DNA of 64,000 nucleotides. It comes from Marinobacterium sediminicola (GTDB taxonomy: Bacteria; Pseudomonadota; Gammaproteobacteria; Pseudomonadales; Balneatricaceae). The stretch covers positions 3,162,001 through 3,226,000 of the forward strand of contig NZ_CP092123.1 of the NCBI RefSeq assembly GCF_022343685.1. Reading direction: 5' to 3'. The number at the start of each line of letters is the position of its first letter. Position 1 is the stretch's first letter. The position numbers and the translations under genes were made by a program. This document shows, one piece after another, positions 1 through 10,658 of the stretch. A model generated the notes under the pieces. The model did no database searches. It saw only the letters and a list, made by a program, of their open reading frames with translations, and was not told the origin of the DNA.

Positions 1-670
1 GGCGGACCACGGTGGTGGTCTTGCCGGTACCCGGACCACCGGTAATGATGCCGAAACGACGACCGGCCACCAAAGCACAGGCCAGCTGCTGCCAGTCGAG
101 ACGTCCTTCTACCGGTGCAAAGAGTTCGCTCAGTCGCGGCTTCAATCCGGCTGCCGGCTGCGGCAGCGGCGAGAGACGTGCGGCAATTCTCTCGGCGACC
201 TGTACTTCATAGCGCCACTGGCGGTAGAGATAGAGCCGCGTTGACTCGGGCTCCAATACCAGCGGCGTAGCCGGATCACCGGCTCCCACCAGCGAGGATG
301 CCCGCAAAGCGGCCAGCCATTCGCTGCGCCCAACTCCCTGCAGCAGCTCAACCGGTCTATCCGGCAGGGCCTCACCAAACTCGCCATCCGGTGGCAGTGA
401 CAGCGCCGTATCCGGTGCTGACAGCAGGTTGTCGATATCGGCACAGATATGACCACGTCCGAGCTGGTGACTGGCCAGCACACCTGCGAGCAGCACTAAC
501 GGTGAGGTATCCGGTTCCAGCTCCTGCAGAAAGCGCCCCAGGGCCAGATCCAGTGCGCGAATCCAGCCACGCGCCTGCCAGCGCTGCAGCAGATGCTCCA
601 GCGAGGGCCAGTCCGTCAGCGCAGCATGCAGTCGGCTTTCAGTCGCGAAGAGATCATTCTGCTCAGCCAT
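1..670 (-). CDS. recD: RecD, exonuclease V alpha subunit (partial, N-terminal part)
   Basis: The reading frame is open from an ATG at 668-670 to the left edge, so about 223 residues are visible. RecD is the 5'-3' helicase motor of RecBCD, which resects double-strand breaks. The visible part holds the N-terminal region and ends in a Walker A motif (GGPGTGKTTT, about residues 210-219), as in RecD family proteins. The start codon overlaps the end of recB by 8 bp, so the two are translationally coupled in a recC-recB-recD operon. Truncation is due only to the window edge. Confidence 0.93.
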   Translation of the reverse strand, partial: MAEQNDLFATESRLHAALTDWPSLEHLLQRWQARGWIRALDLALGRFLQELEPDTSPLVLLAGVLASHQLGRGHICADIDNLLSAPDTALSLPPDGEFGEALPDRPVELLQGVGRSEWLAALRASSLVGAGDPATPLVLEPESTRLYLYRQWRYEVQVAERIAARLSPLPQPAAGLKPRLSELFAPVEGRLDWQQLACALVAGRRFGIITGGPGTGKTTTVVR

Positions 671-3600
671 ACGACACCTCCTCGCCCGCCAGCATACGAT
701 CCAGCCTTTCGATCAGCGCGGCCTCAGGACAATCGACAAAACAGCCGTGATGCTCGGTTTCATTGATGCCGCGCAGGAACAGGTAGAGCGCACCACCCAC
801 ATGGTGTCGGTAACCGCTGACCGGGTCATCGGCATAGCCCGGCAAGCGCGCCTTAAGCAGCCGGTGCAGCGCTACCAGATAGAGCACGTACTGAACGTCG
901 TAGCGTTTCTCCAGTATGGCCGCTTGCATGGCCGCTTTGCTGTAGCAGCTGTCATCCGGCCCCAGCCAGTTGGACTTGTAGTCGGCCACCCAATAACGGT
1001 CCTCGTGCTCGAACACCAGGTCGATGAATCCCTTGAGCATGCCACCCAGTTGCTGCGGCGCCAGCGATGGCCGCGGCTGTCCCGGCAATACATGTTCCCG
1101 GATCAGTCGATCCAGCCGTGTAACCGGCACATCGGCTACTTCGAACCAGAACTCCAGTTCCGCTTGCCATGTACTCAATCCGGCCAAAGGTAAAGCGTGC
1201 CTGCCCATTGGCAGAGGCGTGATCAACAGCTGCTTCAACCAGCAATCCAATACCGGCAACCAGGGCTGCCATTCTCGACGCTGGCAGCGCGGTGCGAGAT
1301 AGTCCTGACGCAGGCTGTCATCATCAGCCACCTGTTCGAAGCCCTGTTCAGCAGCCCATTCCAATATACCGTGCAGGAAGGTACCCGCCTGGGGTCCTTT
1401 CCAGAAATGATGCGGATCATAGTCAAACTCGACCACCGCAGCGGTGGCAGTCGTCTCATCCCGGCTTTCACGCGCGGTTTCCTCACGTGCGGTTTCGACC
1501 GGTTCAGAGTTCGCTGGTGCTGCGATGTCTTCACGCGCCTGCAGCTGGGCAATGGCACTGTAGCTGGCGATCCACCAGCGTTCACCTGCCACCGGCCGGT
1601 GGCAGCTGCGCGCGGGAGCCAACGCTTTGGTTGATAAAGATTCCGGCAGCAAGGTCGTGTCGATAGGTGGCGGCATGCTCATCTCGATGACACCATCACT
1701 GACCAGAGGTTGCAGTAAGCGACTCAGGGTGGCGCTGTCGGTCTTGTCAGCACACCCCAGCAGTTGGCCAAAGGCACTTTTGTGCACACTGAGCGAGCGG
1801 TTGCGTTTGATGGCCGCCACCCCGAGCCAGCAGGCATGCACAGGCCGGGTCAGAGCCACATACAGCAGACGCAGATCTTCCTGAAGCCGCTCGGTATCGG
1901 CAGCTTCCCGAGCCTGTTTATGGCTGCTGTCCAACTCCAGCACAACGCCTTTTTCGGTCTGATAGCGGTAGCTGCCACTGTCGGCGCTCACCTCCCGGTA
2001 GCTGCAGATGAAGGGCAGGAACACCAGCGGATACTCCAACCCCTTGGATTTGTGGATGGTCACCACCTGCACTAGGTCGGCATCACTCTCCAGTCGCATG
2101 ACATGTTCTTCGCTGGCATTGCTGCTGTCGAGGATCTGCTCCTGCAGGTGTCGGATCAGTGCCAGCTCCCCCTCCAGTTGGCTGCTGGCATTCTGCAGCA
2201 ACTCCGCGAGGTGCAGCAGGTTGGTCAGTACACGCTCACCGCCGGTCTTCTGTAACAGTCGGGCCGGAAGTTCGAAGCCGTCGAGCAGGTGGCGAACCAT
2301 GGGCAATACACCCTGTCGCTGCCAGGTATCACGCAAACCGCGGAAGCGCTCCACTTCCTGTTCCCACAGCTGTTCATCACGACTCAGCTGTTCAAGCCAC
2401 GCATACCCCAGATCCAGCGTTGTCGTGGCCAGTGCCGCATGCAAACGATCCGCCTGCTCCGGTTCGGCACAGGCTCGCAGCCATCGCCAGAGGTCCTCAG
2501 CCTCGGTATTGGCATAGACCGAAGCCTGATCAGAAAGATACACACTGCGCACGGCGCGCCGTTCCAACGCCTCCCGAATAATCCGTGCCTCATTGCCACT
2601 GCGCACCAGGATGGCGATGTCGCTGGGTTTGAGAGCCGTCAGGTGCCCATCGGGATGACGAAAACCTGCCGTCTCACGCTGAGCCTTTGTCAGCAAACGA
2701 CAGATCTCGCTGGCACAGTGTTCTGCCATGAGCTGACGGTAGTCTCCCACCGCCACGCCATCGGCCTCTGCATCGGCCAGCAGCCAGTGGGTCAACGCTG
2801 CTGGCCGCCCCCCGTCGACCTCAAACACCTCCTTGCGACCATTGGCTTCCACCGGAATGAATGGCAGCGGGTTGTCACCGTCACGAGCAAAACGGAAAGC
2901 GCCCGCCGACTGGCTGGACTCGGCCTGTTGGAACAGGCGGTTTACCGCTGTGACCAGTGCATTCGAAGAGCGGAAGTTGCGACCCAACGTGTAGTGCCGG
3001 CCGGCGGTGTCCTGTCGTGCCTGCAGATAGGTATGGATATCCGCGCCGCGGAAAGCGTAGATCGCCTGCTTGGGGTCACCGATCATCAGCAAGGCAGAAC
3101 GTTCCTGCATGGACATTTCTGCCCCTGGATGAGTGCCTTGATAGACACGACTGAAGATACGGTACTGCAGCGGGTCGGTATCCTGGAATTCATCAATCAA
3201 TGCCACCGGATACTGGTTGCGAATTCTGCTTGCCAAATGCTCGCTGCCTTCGCCCTGCAACGCCTCGTCCAGTCGCACCAGCATGTCGTTAAAGCCCAGT
3301 GCCGCAGCGCGCTGCCGAGCGCGTGCAAAACGCTGCTGGATCCAGCGTGCAGCATGCAGCTGTACCGGCTGTACCGGAGGCTGTCCTGCCAGATAGTCCA
3401 CCAGTTGCTGCAACAGTTCAAAGACCGGATGGTCCGGTGTCTGTCCCTGCTTGGCCTTGGCGGTTTTGGCAATCAGCTTGGCCTGACCAAAGTGCTCCAG
3501 CTTGTCGGCGGACAGCGCCCCCCCTTCGGCCCAGGCTGTCATCTCGGCCAGCTTGTCTGGCAGAGTAGCAGGCTTGTAACTCTGGTTATTCAGTATTTTT

Positions 3601-4418
3601 CTGGTCGCCGCTTCGAGCAGTTGAGCGTCAATCGCCTCCCGCTCTTTGATCCATAGCGCCCGGGCCTGTGCTTCAAGTCGTTCTTTATGTGGTAACCACT
3701 CACTGAGTTGCCGAGCATAATCTGCGGGCGACAGAACCGCTGTGACGGGTTCACCCTGAAAATAAACGCTTTGCTCACCCGGCTGCAGCAGCGGCCGAAT
3801 CGATTTCAGCAGGCCATCAGGGTCGGATGCCAGGTCGCTCAGCGCTTCAGCCGCGGCGGGTGACAACGCATAGCACCAGCTGCGCCAGTAATCACGCGCC
3901 ATCTCTGACAGCAGCTCAGTATCGTCCTGCTCCAACTGCTGGCGAAACAGGCTGCCGGTATCAAAGGCATGCTGGGTCAACATGCGCTGACTCCAGCTGT
4001 GGATGGTGTACACCGCAGCCTCATCCATCCACTCGGCGGCCTGCTCCAGCTTGCGTGCCGCCAGAGCCCGCGCCTCATCCTCCATGTACTCTGGCTCAGC
4101 CAACAGTTGCTGCAGGAAAGGATCTGGCCAGCCCTTGCCTCTGAACACCTGAGCAGCCTCGGCCAGACGACTGCGGATGCGGTCACGCAGCTCTCGGGTC
4201 GCCGCATTAGTAAAGGTCACCACCAGGATATCGGGCGGCAGCAGTGGACGACCAAAGCCTGATTCGGCATCACCGTGACCGAGTACCAAACGCACATAGA
4301 GGGCTGCGATGGTAAAGGTTTTGCCGGTACCGGCACTGGCCTCGATCAATCGTTGCCCGTGTAACGGAAAAGTCAACGCATCCAGCATTTGTGGCTGTGC
4401 TGCAGTAGTCTTACTCAT
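663..4418 (-). CDS. recB: RecB, exonuclease V beta subunit
   Basis: The product is a 1251-residue 3'-5' helicase-nuclease of the RecBCD complex. A UvrD-type Walker A (ASAGTGKTF, about residues 28-36) lies at the N-terminus, the DEFQDTDPLQ helicase motif II is near residue 400, and the C-terminal nuclease motif (FIDLVFEHED...VADYK, about 1130-1146) carries the acidic and lysine catalytic residues. The frame is open for 11 codons further upstream, but ATG 4416-4418 is preferred: CAGGAG lies just upstream and the product begins MSKTT. It overlaps the recC stop by 8 bp and the recD start by 8 bp, giving a tightly coupled operon. Length is close to the usual 1200 residues. Confidence 0.96.
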   Translation of the reverse strand: MSKTTAAQPQMLDALTFPLHGQRLIEASAGTGKTFTIAALYVRLVLGHGDAESGFGRPLLPPDILVVTFTNAATRELRDRIRSRLAEAAQVFRGKGWPDPFLQQLLAEPEYMEDEARALAARKLEQAAEWMDEAAVYTIHSWSQRMLTQHAFDTGSLFRQQLEQDDTELLSEMARDYWRSWCYALSPAAAEALSDLASDPDGLLKSIRPLLQPGEQSVYFQGEPVTAVLSPADYARQLSEWLPHKERLEAQARALWIKEREAIDAQLLEAATRKILNNQSYKPATLPDKLAEMTAWAEGGALSADKLEHFGQAKLIAKTAKAKQGQTPDHPVFELLQQLVDYLAGQPPVQPVQLHAARWIQQRFARARQRAAALGFNDMLVRLDEALQGEGSEHLASRIRNQYPVALIDEFQDTDPLQYRIFSRVYQGTHPGAEMSMQERSALLMIGDPKQAIYAFRGADIHTYLQARQDTAGRHYTLGRNFRSSNALVTAVNRLFQQAESSQSAGAFRFARDGDNPLPFIPVEANGRKEVFEVDGGRPAALTHWLLADAEADGVAVGDYRQLMAEHCASEICRLLTKAQRETAGFRHPDGHLTALKPSDIAILVRSGNEARIIREALERRAVRSVYLSDQASVYANTEAEDLWRWLRACAEPEQADRLHAALATTTLDLGYAWLEQLSRDEQLWEQEVERFRGLRDTWQRQGVLPMVRHLLDGFELPARLLQKTGGERVLTNLLHLAELLQNASSQLEGELALIRHLQEQILDSSNASEEHVMRLESDADLVQVVTIHKSKGLEYPLVFLPFICSYREVSADSGSYRYQTEKGVVLELDSSHKQAREAADTERLQEDLRLLYVALTRPVHACWLGVAAIKRNRSLSVHKSAFGQLLGCADKTDSATLSRLLQPLVSDGVIEMSMPPPIDTTLLPESLSTKALAPARSCHRPVAGERWWIASYSAIAQLQAREDIAAPANSEPVETAREETARESRDETTATAAVVEFDYDPHHFWKGPQAGTFLHGILEWAAEQGFEQVADDDSLRQDYLAPRCQRREWQPWLPVLDCWLKQLLITPLPMGRHALPLAGLSTWQAELEFWFEVADVPVTRLDRLIREHVLPGQPRPSLAPQQLGGMLKGFIDLVFEHEDRYWVADYKSNWLGPDDSCYSKAAMQAAILEKRYDVQYVLYLVALHRLLKARLPGYADDPVSGYRHHVGGALYLFLRGINETEHHGCFVDCPEAALIERLDRMLAGEEVSYG

Positions 4419-7400
4419 GCCCCTCTCCTGACAGCAGTTCACCCTGTTCAATCAGCGGCTGATAAAGCGCCTGTGCCCAATCTTCCAGGCCTGCGGCGAG
4501 CAAGGCATCAAACTCCGGCCAGGCACGTTGCAGATAGCGGTCAGTCTCACCTTCTCCCGGGTAACGGCTGTTGCCGTTGTAGGCATTGGCAGCCATCTCA
4601 ATCGGTTCCTTGTCATCCGGCGCACTCAGCAGCGCCAGGCCGGTTCGACAGGCCAGTGGGGCGGGCCGTTCGAGTGCTTTCAGGTAATGCGCTAGGACAT
4701 CATTCAGCAGCGCCTGAGCCCGTGCTGCCGCCATCGGACGTATCAAAGCGCTGGTATCCGGCCCCACCAGAAAGGTAGTCAGTGAGTACCCGCTAGCACT
4801 GACTGCCAAGTGATCCAGCCAGGCGCGCACCAGACGATGCCAGCGGGGCGCCCCCTTGTCACTGATCGCCTGGGGCGAGGAGAGTATCAGCGCCAGTTCA
4901 TGGCCAGTGCTGTGGCGATAGAGCCCCCCTATCCAGTCCTCCAGCACGACCTCTTCTCCATCCGTCCTGAGCGTTAATTGCAGCTCCAGAGGCTCAGGCA
5001 AGGGCTGCCAATCCACCTGTAACTGATGCAAGTGTCTCAACGTCGATGTCACGGGACTCACAATCTCACGCAGTGCCCGCTCAGCATAAGGCCCCAAAGG
5101 CAATTCACCGGAACGCTGCCAGCGCGCCAATTGCAACTGGATGCCCTGATCGTGACTCTCCGCCTTGAGGCCAGCTTCGATCAACTCGGACCCCAGTCGG
5201 AACTGGTCCAGACGATCGAAACGGAAGGGTTCATGCTCCTCCTGAACCTCTTCAAGCGTGTCAAACCAGACGCCCAGACGCTGATTAAAGAAGGTGTGTA
5301 CCGGATAACGCAGAAAGCGCTGCAAGTTTTTAAGGCTGATTGCCTCAGGCACCTCAACAGGCGGCAGAGTATTCAGCGCCTGCTGCGTGCTTCCTTCATG
5401 AACTTCGCGCCATTCGCCAGCATAGGTGAACAGGCGTGGATGTTGCTCGAAGTAGCGCGGACTGAATGGCTGCAGCGGATGTTCCGTCGTCATTTGTTCC
5501 AGCAGCTTGTCACCATCCGCGCTCTGCCAGCCCTGTTCCAGATGATCACGCAACTGGGCGACCAGTACCGACGGCGGTTGCTCAGCATTGTCACGCACAC
5601 TTCGCCCCACCCAGCTGATATAGAGTGCATCGCGAGCCGACAAAAGTGCCTCCAGAAACAGGTAGCGGTCGTCTTCGCGACGCGAGCGGTCACCCGGACG
5701 ATAGCGGCCCACCATTAGGTCAAAGTCCATGGGGGGCTGCACCCGTGGGTAGTCACCATCATTCATTCCCAGCAGGCAGACGCGACGGAAGGGGATGGCG
5801 CGCATCGGCATCAGGGTTGCAATGTTGACCGCCCCCGCGAGGAAGCGCTGCGACAGGCTCATTTCGTCGATGCCGTCGAGCCAGCTGTCGCGCACGACCT
5901 CCAGCGGCAATGGACGCTCCAGTGCCGCTTCGATGCAGGCTTCCTGCCACTGCTGCAGGCGCTGGGTCAGTCGCTCCATCAACATCAGGTCCTGATCACT
6001 GACCGGCTGCAGAAAACGCTCCAGCAGTTCAGTCAGCACCAGACTCCAGTCATTACAGGACTTGGGGGCCAGCAAGTGCTCACGCAACTGCAGCAGTGCG
6101 GCGACCAGTTCTGCCAGTGGGCCGACCTGTGCCGCTTCCAGTCCGCCCACTTCAGCGTAGGCCTCGATCTCGGCAAACGTCTGCTGATCTCCCATGATGT
6201 AGCCCAGCAGCATGCGCTTCAGACCGAACAGCCAGGTGTTTTGCTCCAGCCCTTCAGGCAGTTCCAGCCCGGCACGCTGGGCGCTGTCGAGCCCCCAACG
6301 GATACCCGAGTCACGAATCCAGTGCTGCAGCTGGGGCAGGTCGCTTTCGGCCATACCAAAGCGCTCACGCAGGGCCGGCACTTCCAGCAGGTCGAACAGC
6401 TGGCTGATGCCGAAACGTTCCTGCGGCAACTGCAACAGCAGCTCCAGCGCGATCAGCAATGGAGCCTGTCCACGGTTCTGCTGGTCATTCAGCGTAAACG
6501 GGATGAAGCGAGGATCCTGACGCGACAGGCGGCCAAACACCGAGCGGATATGCGGGGCATACTGGTTCACATCCGGCACCATGACAATGATATCGCGCGG
6601 CTTTAGATCAGGGTCATCCTGAAACCATTGCAGCATCTGGTCATGAAGAATTTCCACTTCACGCTGGCGACTATGAGCGACCTGGAAGGTGAGTGAGTCA
6701 TCGCCCTCCTGCCAAAGTCGCGGAGTCTCGGGCAGAGGTTCCAGCTCGAGAATGTCCTGTTGAATCTGGTTCAGTATCGACAGAGAGGCAGGATCAGGAC
6801 TGGGCTCATCAAAAAGATCAATGCGCTGGAACCAGTCTCGATACTGGCGCGGGTCATCAAACGCATCCAGCAGCCGAATATAGTCACGCCCCTGTTTGCC
6901 CCAGGCCGCCAGTAACGGGTGTGCATGGAGGTGCAGATCGGCATCGCTGATCTCAGCCGGCATGCCCTCCTTGCGCATCTGTCGCCGGTGAGAGCTGCGC
7001 AGCAGTTCCTTGCCGTCGATGATATCCGCCCAGTAGTGACGGCAAGGATTGTGTACACATAGCAGCACCTGAGTGTGTTCGGCCAGCGCGGACAGTGCCT
7101 CGATAAACTGCTGCGGCAATGCAGAGATACCGAATATGATCACCCGTCGCGGCAAGGATCGAGGACGACTGTGCAGATTCTGGCAGGCCTGCAGAAATTG
7201 CCGGTGCAGATCGGCACGACTCAGGCCTCGCTGCGCATCGTCCATATCGGCCCGGATGGCACGCCAAAGCAGTGGCTGCCAGCGCTGCTCGTCCGGAAGC
7301 GGCTGTTCCTGCCCCTGAGCATCAATCAACAGATCTTTCCCCTCAGCCCAGGCTCCCAGCCAGTCGGCACGATAAACCTGGTACTGGTCGTAAAGATCAG

Positions 7401-7914
7401 CCAGACGCTCGGCCAGTTGATACTCCTTGCGAGCCGTCAGATCATCTGCCAGGAAGCGGCGAAGCTGTGTGCACTCAGGCTGCTCGATCAGATCGGGCAA
7501 AAGTCTCAGCAGACGCCAGGTCAGACGCGATTTGTCATAGGGTGAGGTTTTAGGGACCTGGTCTGCGCCGAGCACGACGCGATAGGCCTGCCAGAGGAAT
7601 GCCGACGGCAACTTGATATCCAGTGCCGCCGCAATACCGCAACCGGGCTGTTCGGCATCATCAGGCGTGCGCGCCAGTGCCAGTTGCAGCCATTGTGCGA
7701 TACCGTTGCTTTGCACCAGGATGGTTTCGTTCTCGAGTACCCCCAGGGGATTACTTCGCATCCAGTGCACCAGCACCTCTCGGAGTGACTCCAAACGATT
7801 GCCGTGGATAATCGCCAGACCTGTGGATAGGGCGTCCCTGTTGACCTCGCTCACACTCCTGCTCCTGCTGCTTGCTTCAGGCGCAAGAATACTACCGCCG
7901 TGAACGGATTGCAT
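4411..7914 (-). CDS. recC: RecC, exonuclease V gamma subunit
   Basis: This 1167-residue protein is the Chi-recognising scaffold subunit of RecBCD. It is recognised by the N-terminal pattern HGNRLESLREVL, the ILVQSNGIAQWLQL segment and a C-terminal PD-(D/E)xK-like region without obvious catalytic residues, and by its place directly ahead of recB. Family members usually begin close to the HGNRL segment, so the first 35 or so residues are an extension or the true start is internal. No internal ATG is available, and AAGGA lies about 10 bases before ATG 7914. First gene of recC-recB-recD. Confidence 0.95.
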   Translation of the reverse strand: MQSVHGGSILAPEASSRSRSVSEVNRDALSTGLAIIHGNRLESLREVLVHWMRSNPLGVLENETILVQSNGIAQWLQLALARTPDDAEQPGCGIAAALDIKLPSAFLWQAYRVVLGADQVPKTSPYDKSRLTWRLLRLLPDLIEQPECTQLRRFLADDLTARKEYQLAERLADLYDQYQVYRADWLGAWAEGKDLLIDAQGQEQPLPDEQRWQPLLWRAIRADMDDAQRGLSRADLHRQFLQACQNLHSRPRSLPRRVIIFGISALPQQFIEALSALAEHTQVLLCVHNPCRHYWADIIDGKELLRSSHRRQMRKEGMPAEISDADLHLHAHPLLAAWGKQGRDYIRLLDAFDDPRQYRDWFQRIDLFDEPSPDPASLSILNQIQQDILELEPLPETPRLWQEGDDSLTFQVAHSRQREVEILHDQMLQWFQDDPDLKPRDIIVMVPDVNQYAPHIRSVFGRLSRQDPRFIPFTLNDQQNRGQAPLLIALELLLQLPQERFGISQLFDLLEVPALRERFGMAESDLPQLQHWIRDSGIRWGLDSAQRAGLELPEGLEQNTWLFGLKRMLLGYIMGDQQTFAEIEAYAEVGGLEAAQVGPLAELVAALLQLREHLLAPKSCNDWSLVLTELLERFLQPVSDQDLMLMERLTQRLQQWQEACIEAALERPLPLEVVRDSWLDGIDEMSLSQRFLAGAVNIATLMPMRAIPFRRVCLLGMNDGDYPRVQPPMDFDLMVGRYRPGDRSRREDDRYLFLEALLSARDALYISWVGRSVRDNAEQPPSVLVAQLRDHLEQGWQSADGDKLLEQMTTEHPLQPFSPRYFEQHPRLFTYAGEWREVHEGSTQQALNTLPPVEVPEAISLKNLQRFLRYPVHTFFNQRLGVWFDTLEEVQEEHEPFRFDRLDQFRLGSELIEAGLKAESHDQGIQLQLARWQRSGELPLGPYAERALREIVSPVTSTLRHLHQLQVDWQPLPEPLELQLTLRTDGEEVVLEDWIGGLYRHSTGHELALILSSPQAISDKGAPRWHRLVRAWLDHLAVSASGYSLTTFLVGPDTSALIRPMAAARAQALLNDVLAHYLKALERPAPLACRTGLALLSAPDDKEPIEMAANAYNGNSRYPGEGETDRYLQRAWPEFDALLAAGLEDWAQALYQPLIEQGELLSGEGHE

Positions 7915-8062
7915 AGGTTCACCGTCCTTGGGGGCCTCATCCGGGATGAATATTAACCTGTGGTCATAAATTGACTGGCATCAACGACAAACAATTTGTC
8001 TACAGATAGATCCAGTCCAAGGGCTTAGAATACGCCGACAATAATTACAATGGTTTATCCAA

Positions 8063-10624
8063 ATGACTGAACGCGACCAAGCACCTTCCATTCGCGGCTA
8101 CCTGCTCAACCGGACCCTGCTGTTTTCGGCCATCGGTTTCATGGTTCTGCTGCTGGTATGCAGGCAAGCTTATTATGCCAGTGTGCGGGATAACGCCGAA
8201 GAAGTGGCACGTGCCGTCGCGGAAAGTACGTTCAACTCCATGTATCTGGTCATGAGCCAAGGCTGGACCCGTCAGCAGCTGGAGCAATTCATTCAGCAGC
8301 TATCCCGTCCCGAACACGACGTATCAGGATTGGCAGTGACGCTCTATCGCGGCAGCCGAGTGGTCGAACGTTTCGGTGAAATTGATCAACCACCGCTGGA
8401 TGCCATGATGCGCCAGGCAATGAAAAGCGGCGAGAGCATGGAAATTACAGAGGGCGATCAGCAGCGATTTCTGTATCCCCTGCAGGCACGTGAGGTCTGC
8501 CTTGGCTGTCATATCAATGCACAGGTCGGCGACAACCTGGGGCTGATCGAAGTGCATCAGGACCTGGGGCGCCAGTTCGACAGTGCAACCCGTAACCTGC
8601 TGGCTTATCTGTTATTGCTTTCTCCCCTGCCGGCGCTATTCGGCTTCTGGGCAGTACGCAAGGTCACATTCAAGGTCAACCGTTCCGTGGAGGAACTGAG
8701 CAACGGGATTGCCCGTGTGGACTCCCTGCAGGATCTGAATCAGCTGTCCAGCCACCGTCAGGAGATGGGGTTTCGTGAAATCAATCACATCTTTACTCAG
8801 GTCGAAACGCTGGCAGAAAGACTGCGATCAATTGCAGTAGATAAGGATCTGCTTGAGTTCGAAATACGCCTGCTGGAAAAGTTCGTGATTACCTCAGAGG
8901 TCGTACGAGACTGGCGTGAATACATCAACCTGTTGATGCTGGACATAAACCAGGTTATCCAGATCTACACCATGTTTTCCATTTTCAAAGTGGATGACGA
9001 GATCTTTGACCTGGAGATTTTCTGGCTGCACCCACCAACGGCAGAAACCCGGAAAATGATGGAAAGTGCCGTTCTAAAACGACTGCGTGACAATGACAGT
9101 TTTACCTTGCCCGGCGAAATCGTGATTCACCATAATGCCGTGCAAAGCAGTGGCGAGATGGCCCTGGCCGCCGAGGAAATTGAACTTCAGACCAAATCTC
9201 TGTTGGTGGTAACGCCCAAGATTGGCGGCATAGTCGGCATCGGTGTACATGCCGATATCGTCAAGGACAACACCAAGGTTCTGGTACTGGAAAGCATCCT
9301 GTCGACACTGCTGAACGTTGTCGGCTCAGTCAAGGCTATCTACAAATACACCCGAGATCTGGAGTACTACGCAACTCGCGATCCGCTGACCAACCTGTAT
9401 AACCAGCGCATGTTCTGGGAACTGTTGGACTACGAACTGGATCGAAGTCAACGCCATGGTTACCAGGTGGCATTGATGCTGATCGATCTTGATAACTTCA
9501 AGGCGATCAATGATGGCTATGGGCACGCCACAGGAGACACCCTCCTGCGTCAACTTTCCCTGTCGATGCAAAACGTGCTGAAAACGGGCCATATTCTGGC
9601 ACGTTACGGCGGCGATGAGTTCGTGGTCATACTGCCGGAAACGACCCAGGAGGAAACGGAGCAGGTATCTGAGCAGCTCTTGCAGTGTCTGCAGTCATTC
9701 GCACTGGAAACCGATAACAAAGAAACCATTCGCGTGACCGGTTCAATTGGCGTCGGGTGTTTCCCTGACCATGCGGACAATCGCAAGGACCTGTTCATGT
9801 TTGTGGACAACCTGATGTACCGTGCCAAAAGCCAGGGTAAAAACCGGATCAGCCTTCCCCATCAGGATGATGTCGCTGATATTTTCAACGACCTCAATCA
9901 GAAGATGCTGCTGGTCAACAACGCCATTGAAGAGCGCAGTATCATCCCTGTGTTCCAGCCAATACAGCCACTGGAGGAAGGCATTCCGGCCGTGGAGGTA
10001 TTGAGCCGACTTCGCCTGCCGAATCAGCAGTTGATGTCCGCGGGAGAATTCATCGAGATAGCGGAGTCCATGGGCAAGGTCCACCTGCTGGACTACATTG
10101 TCATGGACAAGGCCTTTGCCATGGTACAAGAGAGGGATTACCGCGGCCTGCTGTTTATCAACCTTTCGCCCAGAGCCGTATTGGTGCGCGACTTTCTGCA
10201 GACGTTGCATGAGTTGACCATGAAGTACAATATGGTGCCCGAACGAATTGTGTTCGAAATCACCGAGAGGGATACGGTCAAAAACATCGCGCTATTGGAA
10301 AACTTCGTACGTAGCCTCAAGGACTCGGGTTACCTATTGGCCATAGACGACTTTGGTTCAGGTTTTTCGTCCTTCCACTATCTCAAGTATCTGCCGATCG
10401 ACTTCGTCAAAATTGAAGGGGAATTCATCGCCAATATGGCCAATGACCCCAGAGATTTGGCATTTGTCACCAGCATCACCGAGCTGGCCAAGAAGCTTAA
10501 GCTTAAGACTGTAGCCGAGTTTGTCGAAACTGAAGAGGTACTGGAACTGGTGAAGCAAAGTGGTATCGATTACGCCCAAGGCTATCACATTGGAAGACCT
10601 CAGCCTGATTTACCTGAGGCCTAG
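8063..10624 (+). CDS. Membrane GGDEF-EAL protein with CxxCH sensor motif
   Basis: The 853-residue product is a probable cyclic-di-GMP turnover enzyme. In order it shows an N-terminal membrane segment (about 18-35), a periplasmic region of about 140 residues with a CLGCH motif (Cys146, Cys149, His150), a second membrane segment (about 178-198), a cytoplasmic linker, a GGDEF domain (RYGGDEF near 514-520) and a C-terminal EAL domain. The EAL signature reads EVL (near 644); Asn of FINLSP, Glu of FEITER, DDFG, Lys of VKIEG and Gln of YAQGYHIGRP are all present, so phosphodiesterase activity is plausible. The inhibitory RxxD site before GGDEF appears degenerate (KTGH). No clear Shine-Dalgarno sequence precedes the ATG. 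It stands alone, divergent from recC. Which activity dominates cannot be read from sequence. Confidence 0.9.
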   Translation: MTERDQAPSIRGYLLNRTLLFSAIGFMVLLLVCRQAYYASVRDNAEEVARAVAESTFNSMYLVMSQGWTRQQLEQFIQQLSRPEHDVSGLAVTLYRGSRVVERFGEIDQPPLDAMMRQAMKSGESMEITEGDQQRFLYPLQAREVCLGCHINAQVGDNLGLIEVHQDLGRQFDSATRNLLAYLLLLSPLPALFGFWAVRKVTFKVNRSVEELSNGIARVDSLQDLNQLSSHRQEMGFREINHIFTQVETLAERLRSIAVDKDLLEFEIRLLEKFVITSEVVRDWREYINLLMLDINQVIQIYTMFSIFKVDDEIFDLEIFWLHPPTAETRKMMESAVLKRLRDNDSFTLPGEIVIHHNAVQSSGEMALAAEEIELQTKSLLVVTPKIGGIVGIGVHADIVKDNTKVLVLESILSTLLNVVGSVKAIYKYTRDLEYYATRDPLTNLYNQRMFWELLDYELDRSQRHGYQVALMLIDLDNFKAINDGYGHATGDTLLRQLSLSMQNVLKTGHILARYGGDEFVVILPETTQEETEQVSEQLLQCLQSFALETDNKETIRVTGSIGVGCFPDHADNRKDLFMFVDNLMYRAKSQGKNRISLPHQDDVADIFNDLNQKMLLVNNAIEERSIIPVFQPIQPLEEGIPAVEVLSRLRLPNQQLMSAGEFIEIAESMGKVHLLDYIVMDKAFAMVQERDYRGLLFINLSPRAVLVRDFLQTLHELTMKYNMVPERIVFEITERDTVKNIALLENFVRSLKDSGYLLAIDDFGSGFSSFHYLKYLPIDFVKIEGEFIANMANDPRDLAFVTSITELAKKLKLKTVAEFVETEEVLELVKQSGIDYAQGYHIGRPQPDLPEA

Positions 10625-10658
10625 CTCCAACAATCAGTTACACTTTCAAAACCTTCCC

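Noticed and set aside
2289-3656. Open frame of 455 codons opposite recB
   Set aside because: It lies wholly inside recB on the other strand, with no recognisable domains or ribosome-binding site; a shadow of high-GC codon structure.
7971-8031. Sigma-70 promoter for the GGDEF-EAL gene
   Set aside because: TTGACT and TAGAAT are present but about 49 bases apart, so they do not form one promoter.
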